A stretch of DNA of 64,000 nucleotides, from contig NC_065876.1 of assembly GCF_933775445.1 (NCBI RefSeq), forward strand, positions 12,152,001 through 12,216,000, given 5' to 3'. The number at the start of each line of letters is the position of its first letter. The first letter of the stretch is position 1. The DNA comes from Argentina anserina. Lineage: Eukaryota; Streptophyta; Magnoliopsida; Rosales; Rosaceae. The position numbers and the translations under genes were made by a program. Positions 50,415 through 62,437 of this stretch are shown one piece after another. The notes beneath the pieces are model-generated. The model searched no databases. It worked only from the letters and a program-made list of their open reading frames with translations, and was not told the origin of the DNA.

Positions 50415-52539
50415 CAGTTCAACCAATATCAATCCACCATTTTACAAAAAATAGAGAAACAAGCACCAATATAGAATTTAAAGAATATGAGTGATACTGA
50501 TATGACTTTGCATTCTCTTTCTCGTACACTACAGAAGAAAATGCACAACTCTCTCCAAAGTCTAAAAAGAGCAATATTTCTTCACAAAACATATGTAGAT
50601 TATACTTACACAACATGTACATTGAAACATAATCTATACATAATACATTAATACATCAATCATAACATGGATGTAAAGTTCATGAATGGGACAGAGGACA
50701 ACTCATGATTCAGGAATCTTACTCGGTGCTCGGCAGTGGCGGATCCTCCAGTCCTCCTCTGATTTACGATTGGGACCAGCTAACCAAGTGCAGGAAGTCG
50801 CAAGAGTGAATGACACAGAGGAAATGAGGGATATACTCACAGGCATGGTGATGGCGTTGACGTCTTGGCATCTTGATGGTGGCGTTGGAGTTTTCAACGA
50901 ATCTTTTGAATGCGGCAACCTTCTTTGTCAATGATCTTGCCGATCTGTTTGGATGGGAAGAAAGATTCGAGAAGAAAGAGTGAATGATAGAGAAAACGTC
51001 ACATCCCATAAAGGATGCAAGTAGTATATTTAACTTAAAATAGAGATTAGCAAGTGAAACAAAACGAAGAAGTTCATTTTGTACACTCACTAATGATAAG
51101 GAAATCTATGAATATAATTTTTCGCAATGACAAGAGACACTGATGCATTTTATGTCATGGATAGATGGATCATGCATCAGTTTTGAGTTGGAATAGAGAA
51201 TCCCTGCTTTTGAAAACTACTTTGATTGAATGTGTATCAGAATACCCGTATGATCATTCCTGCATGACCACATACATTCATAAAGAGTGAAAGTAGCCCT
51301 GGTTGGGAGTTCAATTGTACGAGACTACTGAACTTTTAACATTTGACTCTTCGTATGATCTGATTGAGTAAACATCAGTGTAAGTATACACCTCAATTGC
51401 TAGAATTGGTAGGGACAATATTGGTTCTATCTATTTGTTAGTGTAGATGGGTGGAAGCCAAACTGCAGAACTTCACATATAGAATAAGAGTGACATTTGC
51501 CAGAAATTTTTTTTTTGGCTGCCTACTATCAGTTTTTCATTTCCGTTCACAAAATGTCAAGTTGTCTACATAGAAATCAACTCCGTACTAAGGCTAATTG
51601 AAATTAAAGACACAATTGTTTCACCTATTACAGTTCTTTCTACATCACTCCAATTTTTTTCTCCCATGGTGCCCCTCCATCTCCTATCAGTCCACCACAA
51701 CCAGCTTCGATACTCATCGCCGGATATGGCCAACTCCATAGCCACATTGGGATTAACTTCCCCATCATTATCCAAAAACAGCTTCAACAGATTTTTGAAA
51801 AGCCACTCAACATGGCCACTCCAGCTTGCTTTTCAATCACTGGAGTAGACATAGAGCGCCTCAGATTCCAAAACACAACGTTAGTTTTGGAAAAAGTATA
51901 TTTTTCATATAAAAAATTGTTTATGAGAGGTTATAAAAAATTTGATGAATATACATTATATGAAAGTTCGATCACATGTATTTTTCCATGATTCCATATG
52001 AACATTACATATAAAAAAATTTCGTCTCAAAGCGCATGGATGACTATATAGAGTGCTGGCACAACGCTCCTCAAAGAAATTGCGAAACTATGTAAACGCG
52101 CCTAATATCTACAGCCCGATCATGAATTATTGTGTTCAAAAGAACATCACATGATGCACGAAAGAATTATCGATCACATTTAAGAAAAGCAGTGCACGCA
52201 CATAAAACATAATATTTTGCGAATTCTCTGCTGTCCAGCAGTAATAGTGATACCATGCTAATACATATTGACCTATCAACTAGGCTAAAATCCACATAAC
52301 TATGGCATGAGCTTTATTTCAAATTAACTTGAAACAAGAAGTTATAGTCATGTGGAATTTCTACATGGACCTATCAACTAAGGCTAAAGATCAATGTACA
52401 TAAATACATAATGCATGTAAATGTATATGTTGTACGTTGTTGTTCATGTAAGTATGTATATGTTAAGACAGTCTGACAATCTATATGTTTTTGTTCATGC
52501 AAATTCCGAGTGTCAATAACACTGAACACTTCTTAGAGT
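50415..52539. other. Intergenic region without a recognised gene
   Basis: Two minus-strand open stretches (50703-51090 and 51566-51787) were examined. The second encodes a Trp-rich segment (SWLWWTDRRWRGTM) that resembles no family I can name. It has no flanking exons, so it is noted here only. Confidence 0.35.
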
Positions 52540-52544
52540 CTTAG

Positions 52545-53109
52545 TGTTAAACAGCGACAAGCGTGGCCCGTTGACCAACTGTACTGATATTGTCCCAACT
52601 TAGCCACCTCACAGGTGTTGGGTTTTAATCACAAAAGGCCTCGGTACAATTGGTTATTATCAACCCACTTATAAGCTTTATTTTCTTTGTCACTTCTTAG
52701 ATGTGAGATCTCTCCTCTCCAACACGCCCCCTCACGTGCAACCTAATTTTTTAGGTCTGCACGTGACAGATTAACATCTCACATACTGGGATGAAAGAAA
52801 CTAAGGTCCAGTAACCAACGACACTTAGTGACCATCCAATCAGAAATCCTCCGATGGCATGATAAAGTGGCACCCAACTCGAGCCCATAAAAGATTGGAG
52901 GCGCGACTGGAGAGAGACCCGCTCTGATACCATGTTAAACAGCGACAAGCGTGGCCCGTGGACCAACTGTACCGTTATTGTTCCAACTTAGCCACCTCAC
53001 AGGTGTTGGGTTTTAATCACAAAAGGCCTCGGTACAATTGGTTATTATCCACCCACTAAGCTTTATTTTCTTTGTCACTTCTTAGATGTGGGATCTCTCC
53101 TCTCCAACA
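52545..53109 (-). mobile_element. TRIM (miniature LTR retrotransposon, 565 bp)
   Basis: Two LTRs of about 180 and 177 bp (52545-52724 and 52933-53109), each starting TGTTAAACAGCGAC and ending CTCTCCAACA. They are flanked by a perfect CTTAG duplication (52540-52544 and 53110-53114). GCTCTGATACCA at 52921-52932 is the complement of the initiator-Met tRNA primer site, next to the right LTR, so the element reads on the minus strand. A G-rich tract (complement of CGCCCCCTC) abuts the left LTR. The internal region of about 208 bp has no coding capacity. Confidence 0.9.
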
Positions 53110-53480
53110 CTTAGTTGGATGGCTTCTATAGGTAGAGTTCTAGTTGCATATAAATACACTTCAATCCAATCTAATGCAACATCAGGAGGAATATATAGGG
53201 ATAATAGTAATATATCAACAACATAGTTCTAGAAAATACAACATAGCTAGCTAGAAGATATACCTATAGTGCCATCTCAGCCTGCAAGGGCCGAGGGACG
53301 TATATATTATGGAGGCAAAAATATATGTACATCCCTCTTCAGATGTAAATTGACGAGTTCAAATTCCTACAATTACAAATTCAACTTCCTCATTTCATTA
53401 AAATCATGCTCTTCTCAATTTCTTGAGAGAGACCATGACATGTTTTAGAACAAGCACAAGATCACATACCTCTTCCCTAT
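53110..53480. other. Spacer between the TRIM and the chromovirus
   Basis: About 370 bp of unremarkable AT-rich sequence. It ends in the CCTAT target site of the downstream element. Confidence 0.4.
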
Positions 53481-54429
53481 TGTCACAGGGTTGTAGCCTA
53501 GTATTAAACTTTTTGCCCTATGATGGCGTTAGATAGCCTCCCCTACCTAACCAGCCTCTTTACATTCACACACTCGTGTAGAGTTGCACAGCGGATCTAT
53601 TTCTTATGAGCTACAATGGGACATTCAACATGCACACTCAAACATTCAACACACACACTCACAAGACACTCGTGTTTACGGGGACCATTCCCCAACCTTT
53701 AACTTTATTAAAGAAATACAAGAGTACAAGAGACTTTCAGCCTTAGCAATCGAACATGCTCGATCTGCCTAGTTCTCCCTATGCCTATGATGCACTACTC
53801 TCGTATGTCTTGCTGTTTTACAAAAACACCAATACTCTCTAACCTCTCCAATGACAACCCCATTGGCTTAGGTATTGTTGCACTGCAATTGTGCATGGTG
53901 GTTGACACCCCCAACCGCCCTAGGGTTATGTGGCAGCCTGCATGCTTGCCAAGCAAGCCTTGTAACTTCCATGCCATCCCACTACCTTGCAAGTAACTGC
54001 TGGTCCTATCTTCAAGCATTGGTAACCACCTCGGAGGAATAACTGCCCACCAAGCATGGATAACTTCCCACTACTCAGTAACTGCCTTGTCATGCTTGGT
54101 AACTGCTCCCCACTTGCTAGTAACCGCCCATTAGTTGATAATGCTTGGTAACTGCCGTGTATGCTTGATAACTGCCCTTCCACTTGCTCAGTGGGTAGTA
54201 ACCGCCCACTAACTGGATAGTGCTTGGTAACTGCCGTGCATGTGTCATGCATGCCCCTGCATGCCAACTGTCGCAGCCTCTGCTATCGACTTGCATGCAC
54301 GCTGCGCGCGCGCATGCCTGCTTGCTTGCTGCCTATGCTTGTCTGCCACTGTTTCCCCTGCGCGCCGCCACCCTGCTGTCCGCGCCTTGCCATGCATTGC
54401 CTACTCTCAATGCTGGTCTTGGTTGTCAG

Positions 54430-54710
54430 TCCTAGCGAGGCTAATATCCCCGCGCTGGTCCTGCTAGTGAGGCTAATCTGCCTGCACGTATGCTAGTGAG
54501 GCTAATCTGCCTGCACTTATGCTGGTGAGGCTAATACTCCCGCACTGGTATCTGCTAACGAGGCTAATATGCCTGCACTGTCTTCGGGTGAGGCTAATAT
54601 CCCTGCCACTGATCTGCTAGCGAGGCTAACGTCCCTGCTACTGATCTTGTTAGCTAGCGAGGCTAATGTCTCTGTCTGCCAGTGTGCTAGCGAGGCTAAT
54701 ATCCAGCCAT
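54430..54710 (+). repeat. GAGGCTAAT minisatellite in the LTR
   Basis: About nine to ten irregular units of 30-38 bp share GCTAG(C/T)GAGGCTAAT. The same array recurs in the other LTR at about 61870-62150. Confidence 0.75.
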
Positions 54711-54770
54711 TGACTTGCCTTGCTTAATCATGCACATGCTTAGACTTCACATGTGCGTGCCTTGCCCAGG

Positions 54771-56287
54771 TGTCACGGGCCTACTTACTACACAGCGGAA
54801 TATGACCCGTGCGGCGCCAAGGTTACTCTTAACCAAGGCCATCCTAACTCTTCATGCATACGTGATGCCAACTTTCTTTTCTTACTTGTGCGCCTCCCGT
54901 GTCATTCCGATCTTTCCCTCTTACATTCCTTGATCGTGAGGTTCCACCAACGAAAGCTACTCCCCCATGAGTCTCACAACTTGTGACTGATCGATCGCTT
55001 CCTCGTGTCATGGTACTCCCATGCCACTCGCCCAACCGATAGGCTTCCATGCCATCCCCTTACCGATCGCTTCCTTGTGTCATCGTACTCCCACGACACT
55101 CGCCCAACTGATAGGCTTCAATGCCAACCCCTTACCGATCGCTTCCTCGTGTCATGGTGCTCCCATGACACTCGCCCAACCGATAGGCTTCCATGCCAAC
55201 CCCTTACTAACAAGCGTGCACCTTGCACCTCGTAGCAGGCGGCATTACAGTAGGTTGAGACATTGATGGTCCTCGCTTCCTTCTATCTGACCGTCCGTTT
55301 GAAGCATGTGCACATCACTTGCCTCCTGAGCATCCTTCATCAAGCTCACTCAGCATATAGGCATCCTTTGTCCACACTTCACCCATGGGGATAATCATAT
55401 GGGCAACTCGGCCCCTAGGGTGTTAACTTTATTGGGCGAGGCTCGCCTCCACGGCTCACCTCCCACATATCATCCGGCATCGTATCTGTCTTGCCAGCAT
55501 ACTCTTTCATAGGCCACTTGCCTGGATCTGCCCACTATAGGCTTCCTTCCTTCTAGCACGGTGTCGCCCTCCCGTGCTTGCTGGCAACTCATTCCTTTGG
55601 GGCAAGGTCGAACCCCTAACCTATGCCCACGTCGCTTTACTCTGTGGCCATTCCGCACCACGGGGTTCCGACACATCTTCCTTAAGCCCACAAGTTCGCT
55701 CATGCCGCTGGCATAAGGATCGCCCACATACGAACCTCGCCACCCACATGGACCCGCAATATCGGCCAACCGGCCAATACTGTCCATGAGACTTCCTGAC
55801 TCATGGAAACACATGCCACCACTCTTTGGTGATATCCGCCCGGCTCCTAGGTTCCCCAAGGTCCCCCAGGAGTGACTCGCTTAGTGCCCCATAAGGCCGG
55901 CACCGAGGGTGGTGGAGAGTCAAACACCAGGTACCCCCCCTATAGAGCATATTGGAGAAAACTGGACTTTGCAGGAGGAAACATCAAATATCCGAGGAGG
56001 GGCAACTTCCATAATTAATTCATACACGCTCATAAAAATATGCCGTCAAGTGCATTGAACTCTTTTCGACGTCCCGGACATTTTATGTGTTCAGACTTTT
56101 CCCAAAATCCGAGCCTAAGTGCCTCGAACCTATAAGTTCGTCTTAATTACGAAACTGCCACCTGGACATGCAACTAGACCGCCAATCACCCTGCAAACAG
56201 CCTGCATGCTTGTCGCTCGACACTATCTCTTCGGCATAGCCCCTAGGAAGTGTCACGATGGCACAACCAATTGTGCAGCTCGTGACA
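54771..56287. mobile_element. Solo LTR (1517 bp) inserted in the chromovirus 3' LTR
   Basis: It begins TGTCACGGGC and ends CTCGTGACA, so the termini are inverted (TGTCACG/CGTGACA) with TG...CA ends. It is flanked by CCAGG at 54766-54770 and 56288-56292. Its length plus one duplication, 1522 bp, equals the size difference between the two host LTRs (2866 minus 1344). It contains three tandem ~66-bp repeats (about 55004-55210). There is no internal domain. Confidence 0.9.
55004..55210 (+). repeat. Three ~66-bp tandem repeats in the nested solo LTR
   Basis: Units share CACTCGCCCAAC(C/T)GATAGG and CCCCTTACCGATCGCTTCC. An overlapping open frame owes its repetitive translation to these units and is not a gene. 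Confidence 0.8.
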
Positions 56288-56332
56288 CCAGGCATGGCCC
56301 AAGGCTCATGCCGTGCCCAGGCATACTCGGCA

Positions 56333-59300
56333 CTAAGGGGCTAACAAACCTCCCCCACCAGAGCTGGATGACGCCCTCGTCGTCGATGGGTTTTTGAGGT
56401 AGTCTTGAATCTGCTTTTCAAACTGCCATAGGGTAACATCCCTCTCCCAAGTTGCATCTGCCGTGCTGCTTCCTTTCCATTGTACTAAGAAGTCGGTTCG
56501 ACGATTCTTCTTACTTTGCCCCAAGGTCCGGTGATCAAGTATCTTCTCCAATTGCTTGTCGAATTGCTTTCGAACAACAGGAGGTGCTCTCTTCACTTGT
56601 TGACGTCCCATATCAACTAAATCTTTGTGAAAAGGCTTTAGATAACTTACATGGAATGTAGGATGAACTTTCAATCGTTCGGGTAGCTTCAGCTTGTAAG
56701 CTACCTTTCCAACCCATTTCACCACTTCAAATGGACCATCGTACTTAGGAATTAAGCCTCGGTGCACAACCTTGGAATTTATCTTTTTCCAAATCTGTGG
56801 TGTCAATTTCAATAACACCATGTCACCAACGTTGAACTCGAGTGACCTCCTGCTTGCATCCGCACTTTTCTTCATGCGTCTTTGAGCTTTTGCTAAGCTA
56901 TCTCGGGCTTGCTCAATCAGTTCCTGCTTTTCCCAAGCAAACTTATATGCAGCAGGGCATTGACCTCCTGCCTTCTGCCTAGCCACTTCAACGGGTGTTT
57001 GGGGTTGCTGCCCCAATGCTATTTCTGCCGGACTCATACCAGTCGACGAAGACCTGTGCAGATTGTAAATGAACTGGGCTGCATCCATGAGACTGAGCCA
57101 ATTCTGCTGACTTGCTGTAACATAATGCCGCAAATACTCTTCAAGTAAGGCATTAATCCTCTCCGTTTGGCCATCCGTTTGAGGATAATTGGCTGTTGAG
57201 AACTTCAACTCCGTACCAATCATGTTGAACAACGAAGTCCAAAATCTACCAGTAAATCTAGTGTCGCGATCACTGATTATGTCTTCGGGTATCCCAAAAT
57301 ACTTCACCACGTGCTTAAAGAAAAGCTCCGCTGCCGTGTCCGCTGGGCATGCTTGTGGTGTTGGTATGAAAATAGCATACTTGGAAAATCGGTCTACAAC
57401 GACCATGATGGAAGACATTCCATCTACATTTGGCAAACCGCCAATGAAATCCATGGAAGCAGATTGCCATGGTCTTTCAGGAATAGGCAGGGGTTGCAGC
57501 AGTCCCACAGCCTTCTTCTTCTCCGACTTGTCCTGTTGGCATACAACACAAGTTTTGACATACAGCTCCACATCTTGATCCATCTTAGGCCAATAGTATG
57601 ACCTAGTGAGTAGTGCTAGCATGCGTTCTACTCCGGGATGTCCAGCCCACAGTGGATCATGAGTATCTTTCATCAACTCATTTCTAAGTCCCCCTCCGAT
57701 GGGAACATATAATCTGCCGCCCTTTGCATAAAGCAAATCTTCACTGAGCCAATACCTTCGCACCAAACCGTCTTTCACATCTTGCTGCAATTTGGTGTAG
57801 GACTTATCAACCTTGGCTTGCTCTTTGACTCGTTCCAGAAAATCTGAGTGTACCGTTGTAAGGGCTGCAACAAATGCTTGCACCTCCTTCCGGCTGAGAG
57901 CATCGGCTACGTCATTCTGCCTCCCTGGCTTGTGCACCCATTCAAAGTCAAATTCCGCTAGGAACTCTTGCCATCTCGCTTGCTTCGGAGTCAATTTCTT
58001 TTGAGTCTTGAAGTAAGTATTAGCCACGTTGTTGGTAAACACCGTGAACTTCGTTCCCAACAAATAATGTCTCCAAACATCTAAGCAATGAATAACAGCA
58101 ACCATCTCCTTTTCATGGGTTGAATAACGCTGCTCCACATCCTTTAACTTTCGGCTTTCAAATGCCAATGGATGACCTTCTTGTACAAGCACGCCTCCAA
58201 TTGCTCGGTCCGAGGCATCCGTGTGTACTTCAAAAGGTTTCTCAAAATCTGGAAGACTGAGCACGGGTGCCATAGTGACTGCTTCCTTCAATTTTTCAAA
58301 AGCATTCCGACACTCCTCCGTCCATGCCCATTTCTGGTCCTTCTTTAGCAGATCCGTCAAGGGACTTACCTTCTTTGAGTAATTCTTGATGAACCTACGG
58401 TAGTAGTTTGCTAAACCAAGAAATGAACGCAGATCATGCACCTTGGTAGGGGCAGGCCAATCTATTATGGCCTTGGTCTTCCTTTCATCCATTCGAATGT
58501 GACCTTTGCTCACCCAATGTCCTAAAAACATAACTTCTTGGTGACAAAACTCACACTTTTCTTTCTTAACAAAGAGTTGGTGTTCTCTAAGCCAAGAGAA
58601 CACTTGTCTAAGGTGATCAAGGTGATCATCCAAAGACTCGCTGTAGATCACAATATCATCGAGGTATACTACAACAAAGCGATCGAGGAACTCGTATAGC
58701 GTGTCATTCATGAGATTGCAAAATGTAGCAGGTGCATTGGTGAGGCCGAAAGGCATCACTAAGAACTCATATGACCCATATCTAGTCACACACGCCGTCT
58801 TTGCTTCATCTCCTTCCGCAATTCTGACTTGCCAATATCCTGCTCGCAGATCCAGTTTTGTGAAGTAGGATGCTTTGCTTAATCGATCGAACAAATCTGC
58901 CGCATTTGGAATCGGGTACTTGTTCTTGATTGTCACCTTGTTGAGTGCGCGATAGTCCACGCACATGCGCAAAGATCTGTCTTGCTTCTTTTGGAACAAA
59001 ATTGGGGCTCCATAAGGCGCCTTCGATGGTTGCACATAACCAGCGTCCAGCAACTCATCTAATTGCTTCCGCAATTCCGCCAACTCCGATGGTGCCATTC
59101 TGTAGGGGGCCTGTGCAGGGGTCCTTGCACCAGGCTCCAACTCGATCTTATGATCAACAACACGACGGGGAGGAAGTGTCTTGGGCAGCTCCTTGGGCAT
59201 CACGTCCTTGAACTCTTCCAAAACTTCCCTAACTTCCTCGGGAACCTCGACAAACTGCTCCGGCTTGATTTCGATCAAGGCTGCAACGAGAGTTTGTTCC

Positions 59301-60871
59301 CCTTTTTTCAATCCCGCCTTCAATTGCTGGGCCGACATTACTTTCTTCTTTTGTTTGCTGTACAACAAGCGACCGATAAACGATGCTTTAACAAAGCATG
59401 GGGCTCTTTCATCATGTATGAAGAACCCACTTAAGTAGGGGGCCACCGCTACTTTAGCCTTCACGAAGAAGTCTATCCCAAGGATCAAATCAAAGTCGTC
59501 TAGAGGGACTATCATCAGGCCACACTCGTCCTCCCAATCACCAACTTCCAAAGTCACCCTTGCGGTACCTTGAACTGGTTTGGCATCCGAGTTTACTGCC
59601 TTTAGCTTGCAAGAATTCTGCTCTACTTTCAGACACAACCTACTTGCCTCTCTTACAGTGACAAAGTTGTTTGATGCTCCCGTGTCCAACATAGCAAGTA
59701 TCTCCGTGCCATTGACTCTAACCATTGTATACATGAGTCCTTTTGGTGGACCTTCCTTCTCGGTTGTCATGGCATTGAGAAGTTGTAATGGTGATAAGAG
59801 TGTGGTAGTATCCCCATTACCATCTTCACTGCTTTCCGCAATCAAGGCATTGAGTTTCTCTCGCTTCGGGCAATCCTTTGCACGATGTGGACCTCCGCAT
59901 AGGAAGCAACCAGCAGTAGATCTCCTATCTCTATCATAGGACTGGTTCAAATTCTTTTTGCTACTCCCGGCACCTTTCTTCTTACTATCAAACTTCTTTC
60001 CCGGTCTGGACGTGGTTTCTTTGCCCTTCTTGCTTTCGGAAATCTTCTTTGAGTTTGTAGAAGAAACAGGTCCGTACTTGAAGTCAACTAAGCCATCCCC
60101 TGCTGCCATGGCTCCTTGTAAATCCTTTACACCTTGCCTCCGCAGTTCAGCCTGCGCCCAGGGTTGTAATCCGGACATGAAGTTGAATAGCTTATCCTCT
60201 TCTGACATATTTGAAATGTCCAACATCAAGGAACTGAACTCCTTGACATATTCTCGTATGGTGTTTGTATGTTTCAGCTTCTTGAGTGAGTCCCTTGCAA
60301 CCCAAGCGGCGTTGCAAGGTAGGAACTGACCCTTCAATTCCCTTTTTAGCGTCTCCCACTCGTCAATCTTTGTTCTGCCCACATTTGCATCATCTTGTAC
60401 ACGAGTCCGCCACCATAACTTAGCATCTCCGGCAAGATACATGCTTGTAATGGATACCTGCTCCTGGATGGGGATATGAGCAGCAGTGAAGTACTGCTCC
60501 ATGTCCAAAAGGAAATTCTCCAATTCTTTGGCATTGCGCACACCATTGAAAGGCTTCGGTTCCGGCACTTTAACTTTCGATGTAGAAGAACTTTCATTGT
60601 TGAGGGCCTTCTTGAGAACATTGATCTCGTTCTCTAACTCTTCAGTGTCCTTCACTTCTACGGTCAAGTGGGCAACTTCTTCCATGATAGAAGACAGTTT
60701 GCCATTTCCCTCCGTCACGAACCGCTTGAACTCCGCATCCGTCTCGAGCATGGTCTGCTCCATTTGTGCACACTGCACTGACAAGGAAACTGCTCCCTCT
60801 GTCCGTGGGTCACCAACAAAATCTTCGAGTCGCGCTACGCATTCCGACAATGTTCCATTGTTTGTAGGCAT
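56333..60871 (-). CDS. Gag-pol polyprotein of the chromovirus, 1512 residues
   Basis: A single frame with no break. Order: N-terminal coiled-coil-like segment, gag core (about 105-265), CCHC zinc knuckle (C322, C325, H329, C334), protease (D396 in LDTGAS), RT (about 575-805, YLDD at 736-739), RNase H (about 850-995), integrase and chromodomain (about 1441-1493, [16 protein letters not shown]). The integrase has zinc residues H1071, H1078, C1108 and C1111 and a catalytic D1141, D1201, E1237 triad with 35 residues between the last two. RNase H has D885, E922 and D990. The third catalytic position, normally Asp in a TDN/TDH motif, is N947 (FTNNVAN, codon at 58031-58033). The frame ends inside the 3' LTR (stop at 56333-56335), and its Gly-rich tail is encoded by the polypurine tract. 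Clade within chromoviruses is not certain; gag resembles Galadriel-like elements. Confidence 0.95.
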   Translation of the reverse strand: MPTNNGTLSECVARLEDFVGDPRTEGAVSLSVQCAQMEQTMLETDAEFKRFVTEGNGKLSSIMEEVAHLTVEVKDTEELENEINVLKKALNNESSSTSKVKVPEPKPFNGVRNAKELENFLLDMEQYFTAAHIPIQEQVSITSMYLAGDAKLWWRTRVQDDANVGRTKIDEWETLKRELKGQFLPCNAAWVARDSLKKLKHTNTIREYVKEFSSLMLDISNMSEEDKLFNFMSGLQPWAQAELRRQGVKDLQGAMAAGDGLVDFKYGPVSSTNSKKISESKKGKETTSRPGKKFDSKKKGAGSSKKNLNQSYDRDRRSTAGCFLCGGPHRAKDCPKREKLNALIAESSEDGNGDTTTLLSPLQLLNAMTTEKEGPPKGLMYTMVRVNGTEILAMLDTGASNNFVTVREASRLCLKVEQNSCKLKAVNSDAKPVQGTARVTLEVGDWEDECGLMIVPLDDFDLILGIDFFVKAKVAVAPYLSGFFIHDERAPCFVKASFIGRLLYSKQKKKVMSAQQLKAGLKKGEQTLVAALIEIKPEQFVEVPEEVREVLEEFKDVMPKELPKTLPPRRVVDHKIELEPGARTPAQAPYRMAPSELAELRKQLDELLDAGYVQPSKAPYGAPILFQKKQDRSLRMCVDYRALNKVTIKNKYPIPNAADLFDRLSKASYFTKLDLRAGYWQVRIAEGDEAKTACVTRYGSYEFLVMPFGLTNAPATFCNLMNDTLYEFLDRFVVVYLDDIVIYSESLDDHLDHLRQVFSWLREHQLFVKKEKCEFCHQEVMFLGHWVSKGHIRMDERKTKAIIDWPAPTKVHDLRSFLGLANYYRRFIKNYSKKVSPLTDLLKKDQKWAWTEECRNAFEKLKEAVTMAPVLSLPDFEKPFEVHTDASDRAIGGVLVQEGHPLAFESRKLKDVEQRYSTHEKEMVAVIHCLDVWRHYLLGTKFTVFTNNVANTYFKTQKKLTPKQARWQEFLAEFDFEWVHKPGRQNDVADALSRKEVQAFVAALTTVHSDFLERVKEQAKVDKSYTKLQQDVKDGLVRRYWLSEDLLYAKGGRLYVPIGGGLRNELMKDTHDPLWAGHPGVERMLALLTRSYYWPKMDQDVELYVKTCVVCQQDKSEKKKAVGLLQPLPIPERPWQSASMDFIGGLPNVDGMSSIMVVVDRFSKYAIFIPTPQACPADTAAELFFKHVVKYFGIPEDIISDRDTRFTGRFWTSLFNMIGTELKFSTANYPQTDGQTERINALLEEYLRHYVTASQQNWLSLMDAAQFIYNLHRSSSTGMSPAEIALGQQPQTPVEVARQKAGGQCPAAYKFAWEKQELIEQARDSLAKAQRRMKKSADASRRSLEFNVGDMVLLKLTPQIWKKINSKVVHRGLIPKYDGPFEVVKWVGKVAYKLKLPERLKVHPTFHVSYLKPFHKDLVDMGRQQVKRAPPVVRKQFDKQLEKILDHRTLGQSKKNRRTDFLVQWKGSSTADATWERDVTLWQFEKQIQDYLKNPSTTRASSSSGGGGLLAP

Positions 60872-60905
60872 GATTGAAGTAACGAGCTCAAGTAATTAAA
60901 CTTGT

Positions 60906-60917
60906 GCTCTGATACCA
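60906..60917 (-). other. Primer-binding site (initiator tRNA-Met)
   Basis: TGGTATCAGAGC on the minus strand, three bases inside the 5' LTR end at 60921. It is complementary to the 3' end of plant initiator tRNA-Met. Confidence 0.9.
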
Positions 60918-60920
60918 AAT

Positions 60921-62264
60921 TGTCACAGGGTTGTAGTCTAGTATTAAACTTTTTGCCCTATGATGGCGTTAGATAGCCTCCCCTACCTAACCAGCCTCTT
61001 TACATTCACACACTCGTGTAGAGTTGCACAGCAGATCTATTTCTTATGAGCTACAATGGGACATTCAACATGCACACTCAAACATTCAACACACACACTC
61101 ACAAGACACTCGTGTTTACGTGGACCCTTCCCCAACCTTTAACTTTATTAAAGGAATACAAGAGTACAAGAGACTTTCAGCCTTAGCAATCGAACATGCT
61201 CGATCTGCCTAGTTCTCCCTATGCCTATGATGCACTACTCTCGTATGTCTTGCTGTTTTACAAAAACACCAATACTCTCTAACCTCTCCAATGACAACCC
61301 CATTGGCTTAGGTATTGTTGCACTGCAATTGTGCATGGCGGTTGACACCCCCAACCGCCCTAGGGTTATGTGGCAGCCTGCATGCTTGCCAAGCAAGCCT
61401 TGTAACTTCCATGCCATCCCACTACCTTGCAAGTAACTGCTGGTCCTATTTTCAAGCATTGGTAACCACCTCGCAGGAATAACTGCCCACCAAGCATGGA
61501 TAACTTCCCACTACTCAGTAACTGCCTTGTCATGCTTGGTAACTGCTCCCCACTTGCTAGTAACCGCCCATTAGTTGATAATGCTTGGTAACTGCCGTGT
61601 ATGCTTGATAACTGCCCTTCCACTTGCTCAGTGGGTAGTAACCGCCCACTAACTGGATAGTGCTTGGTAACTGCCGTGCATGTGTCATGCATGCCCCTGC
61701 ATGCCAACTGTCGCAGCCTCTGCTATCGACTTGCATGCACGCTGCGCGCGCGCATGCCTGCTTGCTTGCTGCCTATGCTTGTCTGCCACTGTTTCCCCTG
61801 CGCGCCGCCACCCTGCTGTCCGCGCCTTGCCATGCATTGCCTACTCTCAATGCTGGTCTTGGTTGTCAGTCCTAGCGAGGCTAATATCCCCGCGCTGGTC
61901 CTACTAGTGAGGCTAATCTGCCTGCACGTATGCTAGTGAGGCAAATCTGCCTGCACTTATGCTGGTGAGGCTAATACTCCCGCACTGGTATCTGCTAACG
62001 AGGCTAATATGCCTGCACTGTCTTCTGGTGAGGCTAATATCACTGCCACTGATCTGCTAGCGAGGCTAACGTCCCTGCTACTGATCTTGTTAGCTAGCGA
62101 GGCTAATGTCTCCGCCTGCCAGTGTGCTAGCGAGGCTAATATCCAGCCACTGACTTGCCTTGCTTAATCATGCACATGCTTAGACTTCACATGTGCGTGC
62201 CTTGCCCAGGCATGGCCCAAGGCTCATGCCGTGCCCAGGCATACTCGGCACTAAGGGGCTAACA
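60921..62264 (-). mobile_element. 5' LTR of the chromovirus (1344 bp)
   Basis: Intact copy of the LTR with TG...CA ends. It aligns without gaps to 53481-54770 plus 56293-56346 of the partner LTR. Confidence 0.92.
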
Positions 62265-62317
62265 CCTATCCACTATCACAACCCAGAACCCACAACGATA
62301 TAAAAACAAACAAACCA

Positions 62318-62437
62318 TTACTCTACACAAAACTCACTTGGTTTCCGCCTGTAACCAGAACCCCACACCAACCCCGCAATGAGTCCAAACACTATGATCC
62401 CCACCAATTGCGCAATGTAATCACCTCGATTAAGTAG
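62318..62437 (-). pseudogene. Possible 3' exon of an unidentified small membrane protein
   Basis: The minus-strand frame ends with a hydrophobic helix (YIAQLVGIIVFGLIAGLVWG), a basic SGYRRKP stretch, and a stop at 62318-62320. The frame is open for 39 codons, and the pattern looks like a real C-terminal membrane anchor. Upstream exons were not found, the candidate acceptor (ATCGAG before 62429) is weak, and the chromovirus begins only about 50 bp downstream of the stop. Identity unknown; could be chance. Confidence 0.3.

Larger units (their letters stand above)
53481..56346 (-). mobile_element. 3' LTR of the chromovirus, with a nested solo LTR
   Basis: The native 1344-bp LTR is interrupted after 54770. 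Its own content includes TAACTGCC-rich repeats (about 54000-54240) and a minisatellite of GAGGCTAAT units (about 54430-54710). Short plus-strand open frames here are coincidental and are duplicated in the other LTR. Confidence 0.9.
53481..62264 (-). mobile_element. Young chromodomain Ty3/Gypsy retrotransposon (8784 bp)
   Basis: Flanked by a perfect CCTAT duplication (53476-53480 and 62265-62269). Its LTRs are 53481-56346 (3') and 60921-62264 (5', 1344 bp), beginning TGTCACAGGG and ending GGGGCTAACA. The length difference is due to a nested solo LTR. A primer site for initiator-Met tRNA (TGGTATCAGAGC) lies at 60906-60917 on the minus strand, and a polypurine tract at about 56347-56361. I counted about 15 substitutions and no gaps over the roughly 1340 shared LTR bases (about 1.1%), indicating a recent insertion. 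The polyprotein is one open frame. Confidence 0.95.

Noticed and set aside
51566..51848. Trp-rich minus-strand ORF
   Set aside because: It might be a gene fragment, but I recognise no family, and no neighbouring exons or promoter were found.
53584..55859. Many plus- and minus-strand ORFs of 60-130 codons
   Set aside because: They lie in LTR sequence, most are duplicated in the other LTR (61024-61936), and their translations follow tandem repeats.
56452..60899. Plus-strand ORFs opposite the polyprotein
   Set aside because: They are antisense shadows of the 1512-codon gag-pol frame.
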